A program made the position numbers and the translations under genes. A DNA stretch of 64,000 nt from Fischerella sp. JS2 (GTDB lineage: Bacteria > Cyanobacteriota > Cyanobacteriia > Cyanobacteriales > Nostocaceae). Of this stretch, positions 19,996-28,302 are shown in pieces. The first letter of the stretch is position 1, and the number at the start of each line of letters is the position of its first letter. The stretch spans positions 930,001 through 994,000 of the forward strand of contig NZ_CP135918.1 in NCBI RefSeq assembly GCF_032393985.1, given 5' to 3'. The notes under the pieces were generated by a model. The model was not told the DNA's origin. It was given only the letters and a program-made list of their open reading frames with translations, and ran no database searches.

Positions 19996-20483
19996 ATAGG
20001 CTTCAACAAATCATCACCTATGACTGCGTAGATCTCCAAGAAGTTGCGTAAGTTTGTCACTGGTCAATGGTCAATGGTCTGTTGTCAATTGTCATTTGTT
20101 AGTAGTTAGTAGTTAGTAGAGATGCGAGGAACATCGCGTCTGTACATTAGTAGTTAATAGTTGGTTATTACTCACACTCCCCACACTCCCCACACTCCTC
20201 ATCCTCCTTGTCCCCTTTGTCCTCCCGATCCCCAATCCTCCACTTACGTGCAAAATCAGGCTGAATTTTGTCGAAAAGTTCATCTTTAGCAAAATTACGT
20301 AAATTTAACCGTCATTCTGGGGTAATGCACCACACTACTTGTTAAAATTACTATGAGTATAATTATCAGGACAAAATTCAACAATGCCCTTTATTTTATT
20401 CATTTATCGCCTTATTTCTCAATAGACGGGTAGTATTGCTGGTTATTGAGAAAACTATATAAAAATATACTTAGGTCAAATTA
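19996..20483. other. Repeat-rich intergenic region upstream of the R-M locus
   Basis: About 490 bases without a gene. It includes the palindromic repeat at 20116-20145, heptamer tracts (AGTAGTTAGTAGTTAGTAG, 20100-20118) and a CACACTCCCCACACTCCCCACACTCC-like tract (about 20173-20200, C-rich). An AT-rich stretch before 20484 may carry a promoter for the next frame; no boxes are clear. Confidence 0.5.
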
Positions 20484-20957
20484 ATGATCAACTTAATTAA
20501 GACACAAGAGCATGATACAAGCACTACAGCCGCTATTGCGAGGTTGGCAAGGGCGATAACCCTTTCCCACGGTCAATTTTCTTTACTTTTAGTCTGCTGT
20601 AACTCTACCAATAAACAGCAGTTAGTGAGTTTGTTAAATGAATTTTTACCAATAGCGATCGCACAATTATCTCTGTCTGCTTCTGCACAAACGCTTTATA
20701 CTAATATCACCAGTGCCATTGGGTCTAACCATCCCGAAGCTTTGATGGTAGATGGTTTAGAGTCCGTAGTCGCAATTAATCAACTCATCATTTCTACAAA
20801 TTTAATGCGTGATGAGTTTCGCAAACAGTTTCAGTTTCCCTTGGTATTGTGGATAAACGATGAAATCTTAAGAAAACTGATCTTGTTAGCGCCAGACCTC
20901 AAAGACTGGGCAGCTACGACAATTAAAATCGATTTACCTAATCATGTTTTAGTTTGA
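20484..20957 (+). CDS. Truncated N-terminal domain of a large cyanobacterial NTPase/TPR protein family
   Basis: The 157-residue frame resembles the first domain of large cyanobacterial proteins in which such an N-terminus precedes TPR or NTPase modules: an RLARAITLSHGQFSLLLVCC strand, a MVDGLESV helix and EFRKQFQFPLVLWINDEI. Here the reading frame stops right after the domain (DLPNHVLV). It may be a remnant cut when the adjacent methyltransferase locus arrived, or a small stand-alone protein. There is no P-loop in it. The family recall is from memory, so the relationship is an inference. The reading frame itself is intact, with an ATG start. Confidence 0.5.
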   Translation: MINLIKTQEHDTSTTAAIARLARAITLSHGQFSLLLVCCNSTNKQQLVSLLNEFLPIAIAQLSLSASAQTLYTNITSAIGSNHPEALMVDGLESVVAINQLIISTNLMRDEFRKQFQFPLVLWINDEILRKLILLAPDLKDWAATTIKIDLPNHVLV

Positions 20958-21156
20958 ATAGCAGGCGATCGCATTTTTGTATTTTGGTATCGATGCATTT
21001 CAAAAATAAATTTTAACCAATGCATTGTTAGAAGCCCATTAGCCTATCGGTACACAACCAGTTTGTATGTACTATATTTAAGCTTAATAGTAATAGACTT
21101 TATATTTCCATATTTTAGGATTAGTTTATATTTCTGATACTTAGGCCAAAAAAGCA

Positions 21157-23136
21157 ATGCAGCAATTGTCCCTTCCTCTTGAACTGCTCAACTCTGAATC
21201 AGCTAATACGAATTGGTTTCAAAATATCTTAGATACTCTTGAGGTGGGACAGCAGGCAACATGGACTGATAATTTTGGCAAGTCTTTGTGTAAATGGTTG
21301 CAGCAGCAGGGTATTTCTCCCGTTAAAACACTTAGTTTGTTTTCTGGCGGTGGTGGGCTAGATATTGCATTTCATGATTCTGGATTTGAAATAGTTCAGA
21401 TGGTTGAACTGGAAGCTAAATATGTTCAGACGTTGCAAAAAAATTCTCAATTAGGAAAACGGTTGGAAGGTTCTAAACCAATTTGTACTGACATTAGAGA
21501 CTATTTTCCTGATCCTAAGCTCAAAGTAGATTTCATCATTGGAGGCCCACCATGTCAAACCTTTTCTGCTGCTGGGCGTCGGGCTGCTGGGGTATCTGGA
21601 ACAACAGATGCAAGGGGAACACTATTCCAAGAATATGTTCGCATTCTAAAACTGCTTCAACCTAAAGGATTTTTATTTGAAAATGTATATGGAATTACTG
21701 GTGCAAATGGAGGAGAAGCATGGAAAAAACTTCAAGAAGCTTTTCGAGAAGTTGGATATAGTATTTACTTCCGTATCCTAGATGCTGCTGACTACGGTGT
21801 ACCTCAGCATCGAGAACGTTTGTTTATTGTCGGCTTGAAACGAGGGAAATATTTATTTCCATATCCTACTCACGGTTTTGATTCTCTTGACCAGCGTCCG
21901 TATTATTCGGCAGCAAAGGCTGTAGAAGGTGCTGATATTTCAGACATAGAACCAGGTTTGGGCGGACGATTTGGTCATTTACTTGAAGATATTCCACCAG
22001 GGCTTAACTACAGCTTTTATACAAAGGAAATGGGTTATCCAAATCCCATTTTCAGTTGGAGATCAAAATTCTCTGATTTCCTCTACAAAGCAGATCCAGA
22101 TACTCCAGTAAGAACCATCAAAGCTCAGAGTGGCCAATATACTGGTCCCTTTAGTTGGGAAAACCGTAGATTTTCCATAACTGAATTAAAGCGTTTGCAG
22201 ACTATTCCTGATGATTATGAAATAGTAGGAAATCGACAAGTTGTTATTGAGCAAATTGGAAATTCAGTTCCTCCTCAGTTAGGTAGAATCCTTGCCCTCA
22301 GCATTTTAGATCAAGTAATAAATGTTGGATTGCCCTTTAACCTTGCTTATTTGCCTGAAAGTAAAAAATTAGGTTTCAGGCAGCGCAAACGAAAGCTGAC
22401 AGAGGTTTACTTTCAAAAAGCCCAAATAGCGATCGCTAAACTGTCTAAGGAAGGAAAAATAACAGCCTTAGCTGATTCTATTTACGAGGAGAAAGAAGAA
22501 TCTATCAGATTCTTGTCTCTGGAAAATTTCTCATGGGCAAAAAAATCATCTCCCGGATGTATCAAGATTTACTTGAATTATGAATTAAATAATTCTTCTT
22601 GGACGATTACAGCAAGTACTAATGGCCATTGGGAGGAAGCAGATCAATTTATCATTGATGTGTATCCCTCATGTGGTTATGAAGAGTGGGTTCTTGGTAC
22701 GAACTCAGTTAAGCTGTGTGGTAAACAATTGAATACACAAGTCTTTACATCTGTTTGGAAAGCCTTTGAAGAAAAGTTGAATAAAGCTACAGGCAAAGCA
22801 GATTTAGTGCAATTATCTGGGTATTATCAGTATAATGCTCGTATCATTGGAGTCATGAACTTCTGTGATAAGTTGAAAGTTAATTCGTTTTGGCGTGTAG
22901 TTCAATGTATAACAAGATGTATTGGTACTTCTACTCAACTTAAAGCAAAAGAATTTGCACAAAAGTGGGCTGTTCACGAAGAAGACATATTCTTCTACCT
23001 TCAGTCTTTAAGAGCTATGGGCTACGAAGTTAGAAGTCATAATACAAACCCGCAGATTCCCCCAGGTGAGTATTTGATCCCTTATGCATTTCCTACACTG
23101 AACCCAAAGAGCGTTCAACTGCGTAAAATTTTATAG
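21157..23136 (+). CDS. DNA (cytosine-5) methyltransferase, type II, with long C-terminal extension
   Basis: The enzyme transfers methyl groups from SAM to C5 of cytosine in a specific DNA site. Motif I is LFSGGGGLDIAF (61-72); the catalytic Cys133 is in GGPPCQTFSAAGRR; motif VI is FENV (174-177), motif VIII PQHRERLF (216-223), motif IX RRFSITELKRLQTIPDDY (337-354) and motif X GNSVPP (368-373). The target-recognition region is about 240-335. Canonical enzymes end near residue 390, but this one has about 270 further residues with no assigned domain. The next gene starts 7 bases downstream, so the pair forms an operon and a likely restriction-modification system. The target sequence cannot be predicted. 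Confidence 0.92.
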   Translation: MQQLSLPLELLNSESANTNWFQNILDTLEVGQQATWTDNFGKSLCKWLQQQGISPVKTLSLFSGGGGLDIAFHDSGFEIVQMVELEAKYVQTLQKNSQLGKRLEGSKPICTDIRDYFPDPKLKVDFIIGGPPCQTFSAAGRRAAGVSGTTDARGTLFQEYVRILKLLQPKGFLFENVYGITGANGGEAWKKLQEAFREVGYSIYFRILDAADYGVPQHRERLFIVGLKRGKYLFPYPTHGFDSLDQRPYYSAAKAVEGADISDIEPGLGGRFGHLLEDIPPGLNYSFYTKEMGYPNPIFSWRSKFSDFLYKADPDTPVRTIKAQSGQYTGPFSWENRRFSITELKRLQTIPDDYEIVGNRQVVIEQIGNSVPPQLGRILALSILDQVINVGLPFNLAYLPESKKLGFRQRKRKLTEVYFQKAQIAIAKLSKEGKITALADSIYEEKEESIRFLSLENFSWAKKSSPGCIKIYLNYELNNSSWTITASTNGHWEEADQFIIDVYPSCGYEEWVLGTNSVKLCGKQLNTQVFTSVWKAFEEKLNKATGKADLVQLSGYYQYNARIIGVMNFCDKLKVNSFWRVVQCITRCIGTSTQLKAKEFAQKWAVHEEDIFFYLQSLRAMGYEVRSHNTNPQIPPGEYLIPYAFPTLNPKSVQLRKIL

Positions 23137-23143
23137 CTGGGTT

Positions 23144-24205
23144 ATGAGTGAACTGCACTTAAAAGTTTATGGTAATAGGAGTGAACTAGTTCTCCCTGAT
23201 GGAACAGTTCAAGCCTTTCATGAAGGAGGAATGAATCAAGCCGCAAAGGCAAGATCTAGGAGAATAGCAGTAGAGCTTTCCAATGGCTATTTAGAAAGAC
23301 AAATCTTAGCTTGTAGGGATACATGCTCAAATCTTGACTTTTTAGAGTTAATACAGGCACATAGATACCTTTTAGATAGATTGGTTCAATCAGTAACTAG
23401 TGAAGTTGGTAGAGCATTAGTTGGGCTGACGATACTACAGTTATGCGTTAAATCAATTGAGCCCGAACAGAATATTAGGTTGCATAAAGGTAGCACAGGC
23501 ACAAGAGATTTTTCTTGGTGTGATGGGATTTCTATGCGTTCTCTTGATAGACAATACATTACACCTGTTTTGCGAAAATATGAATTGCTGAGGCTAAATG
23601 CTGATGGTTTTATGATGACTCGCAGCTTAGCAGAAAATTATCCATATTCAACCGTATACAAAGCGAATATACGAGGTGCGCGTTCTGAATGGGTAAACCT
23701 TGTTGAAGCTACAGAGAAAGCCGAATTAGCTGCTGATGTTGCACTTCGATATCTTCTTTCACAGTTACTTAATCAAGCAGACAACTTTAGAAGACTAGCT
23801 TTACAAGTTATTGATAAGCTTAGTTTATTTTTTGAAGCAACGGTTATTGATCAAAAAATAGCATTAAGTCTCATTCTGCGTCACATTAATCGATCTGATT
23901 ATGCTGCTCAATTAATGGAAATTGCGATGCACAGTTTGATGCAAGCTATGCAAGATTATCAAGTTTTTCCAAATAGTCTTTTGAAACCTCTTTCACAAAT
24001 GCGTTCCGCCAACAAAAAGCATGGAAATATTGGTGATATCGAGCTTTTAGAGGATAGACAGATTGTAGAGGCTTGGGATGCCAAGTATGGCAAAGCATAT
24101 TTACGAGATGAGATTGAAGAGTTGTCAGAAAAACTGGAAGTACATCCTGCTATTAGACGGGCTGGTTTCGTTACAAGTCTTGAGCCTGAGGGCTTGATGA
24201 GTTGA
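23144..24205 (+). CDS. Unrecognised protein, probable restriction endonuclease partner of the methyltransferase
   Basis: The 353-residue product is soluble, mostly helical and mixed in charge. I do not recognise it with confidence. It may belong to the uncharacterised families (such as DUF4928-type proteins) that often sit beside cytosine methyltransferases, but that is from memory. No clear PD-(D/E)xK, HNH or PLD motif is visible; the segments richest in conserved-looking acidic residues are GTRDFSWCDG (about 122-131) and the C-terminal AWDAKYGKAYLRDEIEEL. Start ATG lies 7 bases after the methyltransferase stop, so the two are co-translated. Context makes a cognate nuclease the best guess. 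Confidence 0.6.
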   Translation: MSELHLKVYGNRSELVLPDGTVQAFHEGGMNQAAKARSRRIAVELSNGYLERQILACRDTCSNLDFLELIQAHRYLLDRLVQSVTSEVGRALVGLTILQLCVKSIEPEQNIRLHKGSTGTRDFSWCDGISMRSLDRQYITPVLRKYELLRLNADGFMMTRSLAENYPYSTVYKANIRGARSEWVNLVEATEKAELAADVALRYLLSQLLNQADNFRRLALQVIDKLSLFFEATVIDQKIALSLILRHINRSDYAAQLMEIAMHSLMQAMQDYQVFPNSLLKPLSQMRSANKKHGNIGDIELLEDRQIVEAWDAKYGKAYLRDEIEELSEKLEVHPAIRRAGFVTSLEPEGLMS

Positions 24206-24474
24206 AACCCAGATGTGAAGAGATTGAGGAAATTTACGGAATATCTTTAGAAGTTCTGACTTTTGAAGAGTGAATTGGAGAACAGTTTGAACGTACTTTG
24301 ACAGAGGAAACTGTTTCGGAGCAAGAACTTGCTGTGGCTTGGATGACAGCGTATACCGAATCATTGGCACAGCAACGTAGAGAAATTGCACCAATTGACG
24401 AGCCTTGTTACCAATGGTTGTTAACACTAAAGGAGATATTAACTGAAGATTTACCAGATACCCCAAAAGCTTAA
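24202..24474 (+). pseudogene. Small degenerate gene with in-frame TGA
   Basis: Downstream of the putative nuclease a continuous frame reads LKPRCEEIEEIYGISLEVLTFEE, then TGA at 24271-24273. It continues in the same frame for 66 codons (IGEQFERTL, ELAVAWMTAYTESLAQQ, LKEILTEDLPDTPKA) to TAA at 24474. Composition on both sides of the stop is protein-like, so a roughly 90-residue gene has probably been broken by one base change. No start codon precedes it except a TTG overlapping the upstream stop. The original function is not recognised; it is translationally coupled in position to the R-M pair. Confidence 0.45.
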
Positions 24475-24734
24475 ACCCATTGGTTTAGCAGGGCATCTAC
24501 CAAAACACTAAAATCTAATTACAATTACAAACAATAGCTATACATTAGGAACAAAAGGTAAATCTATTGACGTCCAGTTGTATATCTGTGTTGAAAAACA
24601 ACCAAGAAATATCCTGATTGATTCAGGAATAAGATGATATATAGATTTATCTTTAGATGTTTCCGCCTTTTGTCGTTAGTTAAAATTCAACTAATGACCT
24701 TAACAATTATTACTTATTAATTGGCAATATTCTC

Positions 24735-26153
24735 ATGAAAACCATCTTAAAGAATTATCCTACCACCAAACAAGTAAAAATTTTCACTGCTTTGATATTA
24801 ACTGGCATTTTATCTGTTAGTAGCAACCTTGTATTCATCAAAAATACTAGCGCTAATCCCAGAAATATTTTGCCAGACACAGCAAATGAAATTTTAGAAG
24901 TAACTAATAAAAATAACAACTTACCTTTACCGGTGGCGAGGGCTGTACTACGAGATGTATCATTACGCAACCAAGGAGTTTTGCCCAGTAAATTGCAAAT
25001 AGTTGCATACAATCAACAAACTTGGCGCGATGGTTGTTTAGGGTTGCCTAAACCAGATGAATTCTGCACTCAAGCTTTAGTTCCAGGTTGGCGAGTAATT
25101 GTGTCTAATGGCAGTCAGAACTGGATTTATCACACTAATAGTAATGGTCGTTCTTTACGTTTAGCCAATTCTGCAACTCCTGTAAATAACCAATCAAACA
25201 ATTTACCTACTTCTGTGAAAAATGCTGTTTTAGCTGCTGCATCCCAACTTACAGGATTACCTACTTCTCGAGTACGCATTGTTAACTTTAAACAAATAAC
25301 CACAGATGGCTGTCTGGGTTTGGCACGTCCTGGGGAGGTTTGTATTCAGATTGCCCAGCAGGCTTGGGAAGTCAACGTACAAGCAGGAAAACAACGTTTG
25401 GTTTATCGCGCCAATCGTGATGGTTCTCAAGTCAGACTCAATCAAAATGCAAGCACAAACGCTTTACCAAAATCCATCACTGATGCGATTTTGGCAGATG
25501 CAGAAGAAGAGTTAGGATTACCCGTTTCTCGACTGTGGATAGTTGGTGTAGAAAGGCGAGAATGGTCAGATCGTTGTTTGGGTATTAGCACACCCCTGAT
25601 TTTATGTGCGCCGAGTGTTGTACCTGGTTGGCGGGTAACTGTCAGCGATGGGCAACAGCGTTTAGTTTACCGAGTTGGTGAACCAAACACAATTAAGCTG
25701 GATAAACAAGCTAGCAAAATAACTGTTAATAATAGCCTTAAACCTCAGCCAATTCCGACTAGCGAGTTACCACCGCTTTTAGAAAGTGGTGTAGTTTTCC
25801 GTCAAATTTCTAGTGGTGGATTTGTGGGTAGAACCTACGAAACTGTTTTATTAGATGACGGGCTTTTGATTCGGACTCGCATAGGTGATGCTAACGATTC
25901 TGAACGTAGTGTCCGTCGCATTTCTTTACAGAAGTTACGGCAGTTTCAGAAATTGCTAGAAGAAAAAGGAGCAAACGAATTTCAGAATCTTAGTTATCCT
26001 GCGCCTTCTGGTGCAGCTGATTATGTGATCTATACTCTCACTAGTAGTGATGGTACTATTCGATACAACGATATTTCTCACAATAGCTTGCCTAAGAATT
26101 TACAAGTTGTAGTCACAGCATGGAATCAGCTCTTGAGAGAGGCGCAGGGGTAG
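24735..26153 (+). CDS. Secreted protein with three tandem cysteine-paired domains
   Basis: The 472-residue protein has a signal peptide (about 1-40, ending near TSANP). Three copies of an 85-residue domain follow, at about 50-135, 155-235 and 250-325. Each has a helix (LPxxVxxAVLxDxS), a strand with RIVxxxxxxW, a paired-cysteine segment (DGCLGL, then a second Cys such as EFCTQ or EVCIQ) and the closing PGWRVxVSxGxxxxVYRxN. The C-terminal part (about 350-472) is a different domain, with SGGFVGRTYE and LLDDGLLI. The cysteine pair suggests a disulfide in an extracytoplasmic domain. The family seems widespread in cyanobacteria, but I cannot name a function. Transcribed alone. Confidence 0.75.
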   Translation: MKTILKNYPTTKQVKIFTALILTGILSVSSNLVFIKNTSANPRNILPDTANEILEVTNKNNNLPLPVARAVLRDVSLRNQGVLPSKLQIVAYNQQTWRDGCLGLPKPDEFCTQALVPGWRVIVSNGSQNWIYHTNSNGRSLRLANSATPVNNQSNNLPTSVKNAVLAAASQLTGLPTSRVRIVNFKQITTDGCLGLARPGEVCIQIAQQAWEVNVQAGKQRLVYRANRDGSQVRLNQNASTNALPKSITDAILADAEEELGLPVSRLWIVGVERREWSDRCLGISTPLILCAPSVVPGWRVTVSDGQQRLVYRVGEPNTIKLDKQASKITVNNSLKPQPIPTSELPPLLESGVVFRQISSGGFVGRTYETVLLDDGLLIRTRIGDANDSERSVRRISLQKLRQFQKLLEEKGANEFQNLSYPAPSGAADYVIYTLTSSDGTIRYNDISHNSLPKNLQVVVTAWNQLLREAQG

Positions 26154-26287
26154 TTAAGTCAGTGAAGAGTAATCAGCGATCGCTGATTTAATCTACGGTT
26201 TATTTATCGATATACAGATGTATAGAGAAAGTATAATCTCTGAATTAGAGTATAATTACTGACTGTAGTTGATACTTGCACAGATAA

Positions 26288-26863
26288 ATGAGCAAGCAGA
26301 GTAGATATTTACATCATACTTGGGTGCATTCTAGTAGTGCAGTCAACATAGCAGTGGGGCAACAACAGCGAGAACCAATGTTTTTTTATTTTGCTTATGG
26401 ATCATGTATGTGTCCTGTTGATCTGAAGCGATCGCTCGGCGAAAACACTCATAATTTTGTGATTGGGCCTGGTATACTCAAAGGATATAGGCTGGGATTT
26501 TATCGCTATTCTGCTTTTCGCAAGTGTGGTGTGCTAGATATTATCCAAGATCCAACTAGCACTGTGCATGGTGTACTTTATCAACTACCTTGGCGAATTA
26601 GCGATCGCTTAGATGAAAGAGAAGATGTCCCGCGTGGAGGTTATCGTCATGAATTTGTTGATATTCACTGCCAAGGGCGGGTTTATAGCAGTGTCCGCAC
26701 TTATGTAGTGGTTGACAAATTAGCAAAAGAACACGCACCAAACGACTGGTACTTTAACGTTGTGCTGCGGGGTGCTGTTACGTGCGGATTACCGGAAGAG
26801 TACTGCTGGAATTTATTTAATCATATGTACCAACTACAACAGCAACCTCGAATAGTCCAGTGA
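26288..26863 (+). CDS. Gamma-glutamylcyclotransferase-like (AIG2-type) protein
   Basis: The protein belongs to the GGCT/AIG2 fold, whose members cleave gamma-glutamyl amines or glutathione-derived peptides to 5-oxoproline. The family opening YFAYGSCM is at about residues 34-41, followed by [32 protein letters not shown] (with the region holding the catalytic Glu) and a closing YVVVDK strand. A start at ATG 26378 (MFFYFAYGS) would remove 30 unusual residues and agrees better with the family; the ATG at 26288 is open too. It is followed after 43 bases by the selenium-binding protein gene on the same strand, and the two may be co-transcribed in sulfur metabolism. Confidence 0.7.
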   Translation: MSKQSRYLHHTWVHSSSAVNIAVGQQQREPMFFYFAYGSCMCPVDLKRSLGENTHNFVIGPGILKGYRLGFYRYSAFRKCGVLDIIQDPTSTVHGVLYQLPWRISDRLDEREDVPRGGYRHEFVDIHCQGRVYSSVRTYVVVDKLAKEHAPNDWYFNVVLRGAVTCGLPEEYCWNLFNHMYQLQQQPRIVQ

Positions 26864-26906
26864 TATTTGCATAAACTCTAATTTAGGACACTTGGAGAAC
26901 AAAATT

Positions 26907-28259
26907 ATGGCTCATGCTTGCTGTGGTCCTGGCTATGCTTCTCCAGAAGCAGCGATGAAGGCAGAACGGGAAAAGATACTTTATACAATAGCCATCTATA
27001 CAGGTACGGGTATTGAAGCACCAGATTATCTTGCCACTATAGACGTTGACCCTGATTCCCCAACTTATTCTCAAGTAATACATCGCCTTCCCATGCCCTA
27101 TATTGGTGATGAGTTACATCATTTTGGCTGGAATGCGTGTAGTTCTTGTTACAATGATATAAATAAAAACCGCAGATTTTTAGTAATTCCGGGGCTGGGT
27201 TCTAGCCGGATTTATATTGTTGATACCGCAGACACCCACGCGCCCAAACTATATAAAATTATTGAACCGGAAGCAATTAAAGAGAAAACAAATTTAACAG
27301 CACCGCATACAGTACATTGTTTGGCTGATGGTCATGTGATGATTTCCATGCTGGGCGACAGCGAAGGTAATGGCCCGGGTGGCTTTTTATTGCTGGATGA
27401 GAATTTTGAGATTGCTGGACGCTGGGAATGCCAAGCTGATGCCATGCGGTTTAACTATGACTTTTGGTATCAGCCGCGTCATAACGTCATGGTGAGTAGC
27501 GAATGGGGCGCACCAAAAACTTATTATCCTGGCTTTGACCTCAACGATGTAGCAGCTGGGAACTACGGGCATCAATTACATTTTTGGGATTGGTCAAAAC
27601 ACGAAATTATTCAAAGTGTTGATTTGGGTGAAGAAGGATTAATTCCTCTAGAAGTGCGTTTTCATCACAATCCTAATAGTACCCACGGGTTTGTTGGTGC
27701 AGCCCTCAGCAGTAATGTTTGGCATTGGCATAAATCTAACGGACGTTGGGAAGTCGAGAAAGTTATTGATATTCCATCGGTAGAAGTGGAAGGTTGGCCA
27801 ATCCCCGTGCCATCGTTGATTACTGATATCATAATTTCTATGTGCGATCGCTTTGTCTATCTTTCCAACTGGTTGCATGGTGATATTCGCCAGTATGACA
27901 TTAGCAATCCTTCTCAACCTAAGCTCACAGGTCAAATTTGGTGTGGTGGTTTGCTAGGTCAAGCAGGTGAAGTTCAAGATCATAAACTAGCTGGTGGGCC
28001 ACAGATGCTGCAACTGAGTCTTGATGGCAAGCGGCTTTATGTCACAAATTCTTTGTTGAGTACGTGGGACAACCAATTCTATCCCGATTTTTCCCAGACT
28101 GGATCATACTTATTGCAGATTGATTGTGACACCGAAAACGGCGGGATGAAAATTAACGAGAATTTTTACGTTGATTTTGGTAAGGAACCAGCTGGCCCTG
28201 CACGAGCCCATGAAATGCATTATCCTGGGGGTGATGTTACCTCTGATATTTGGGTGTAA
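26907..28259 (+). CDS. Selenium-binding protein / methanethiol oxidase (SBP56 family)
   Basis: The 450-residue protein belongs to the SBP56 family, members of which oxidise methanethiol to formaldehyde, hydrogen sulfide and peroxide in some bacteria and humans. Family motifs include [11 protein letters not shown] at the start, NACSSCY (about 79-85), [20 protein letters not shown] and [16 protein letters not shown]. It is a beta-propeller with several His residues for the metal site. The ATG at 26907 has GGAG about 9 bases upstream; a TTG at 26892 lies over the ribosome site and is less likely. A hydrogen-sulfide or glutathione link with the preceding gene is possible. Confidence 0.88.
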   Translation: MAHACCGPGYASPEAAMKAEREKILYTIAIYTGTGIEAPDYLATIDVDPDSPTYSQVIHRLPMPYIGDELHHFGWNACSSCYNDINKNRRFLVIPGLGSSRIYIVDTADTHAPKLYKIIEPEAIKEKTNLTAPHTVHCLADGHVMISMLGDSEGNGPGGFLLLDENFEIAGRWECQADAMRFNYDFWYQPRHNVMVSSEWGAPKTYYPGFDLNDVAAGNYGHQLHFWDWSKHEIIQSVDLGEEGLIPLEVRFHHNPNSTHGFVGAALSSNVWHWHKSNGRWEVEKVIDIPSVEVEGWPIPVPSLITDIIISMCDRFVYLSNWLHGDIRQYDISNPSQPKLTGQIWCGGLLGQAGEVQDHKLAGGPQMLQLSLDGKRLYVTNSLLSTWDNQFYPDFSQTGSYLLQIDCDTENGGMKINENFYVDFGKEPAGPARAHEMHYPGGDVTSDIWV

Positions 28260-28302
28260 GTTAGTACCATCAAAAACCCCAGACGCTATAGAATCAACTA
28301 TG

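Noticed and set aside
24125-24466. A 113-codon minus-strand frame over the R-M partner end and the degenerate gene
   Set aside because: The coding-like composition is on the plus strand; the minus frame has no start signal or motif.
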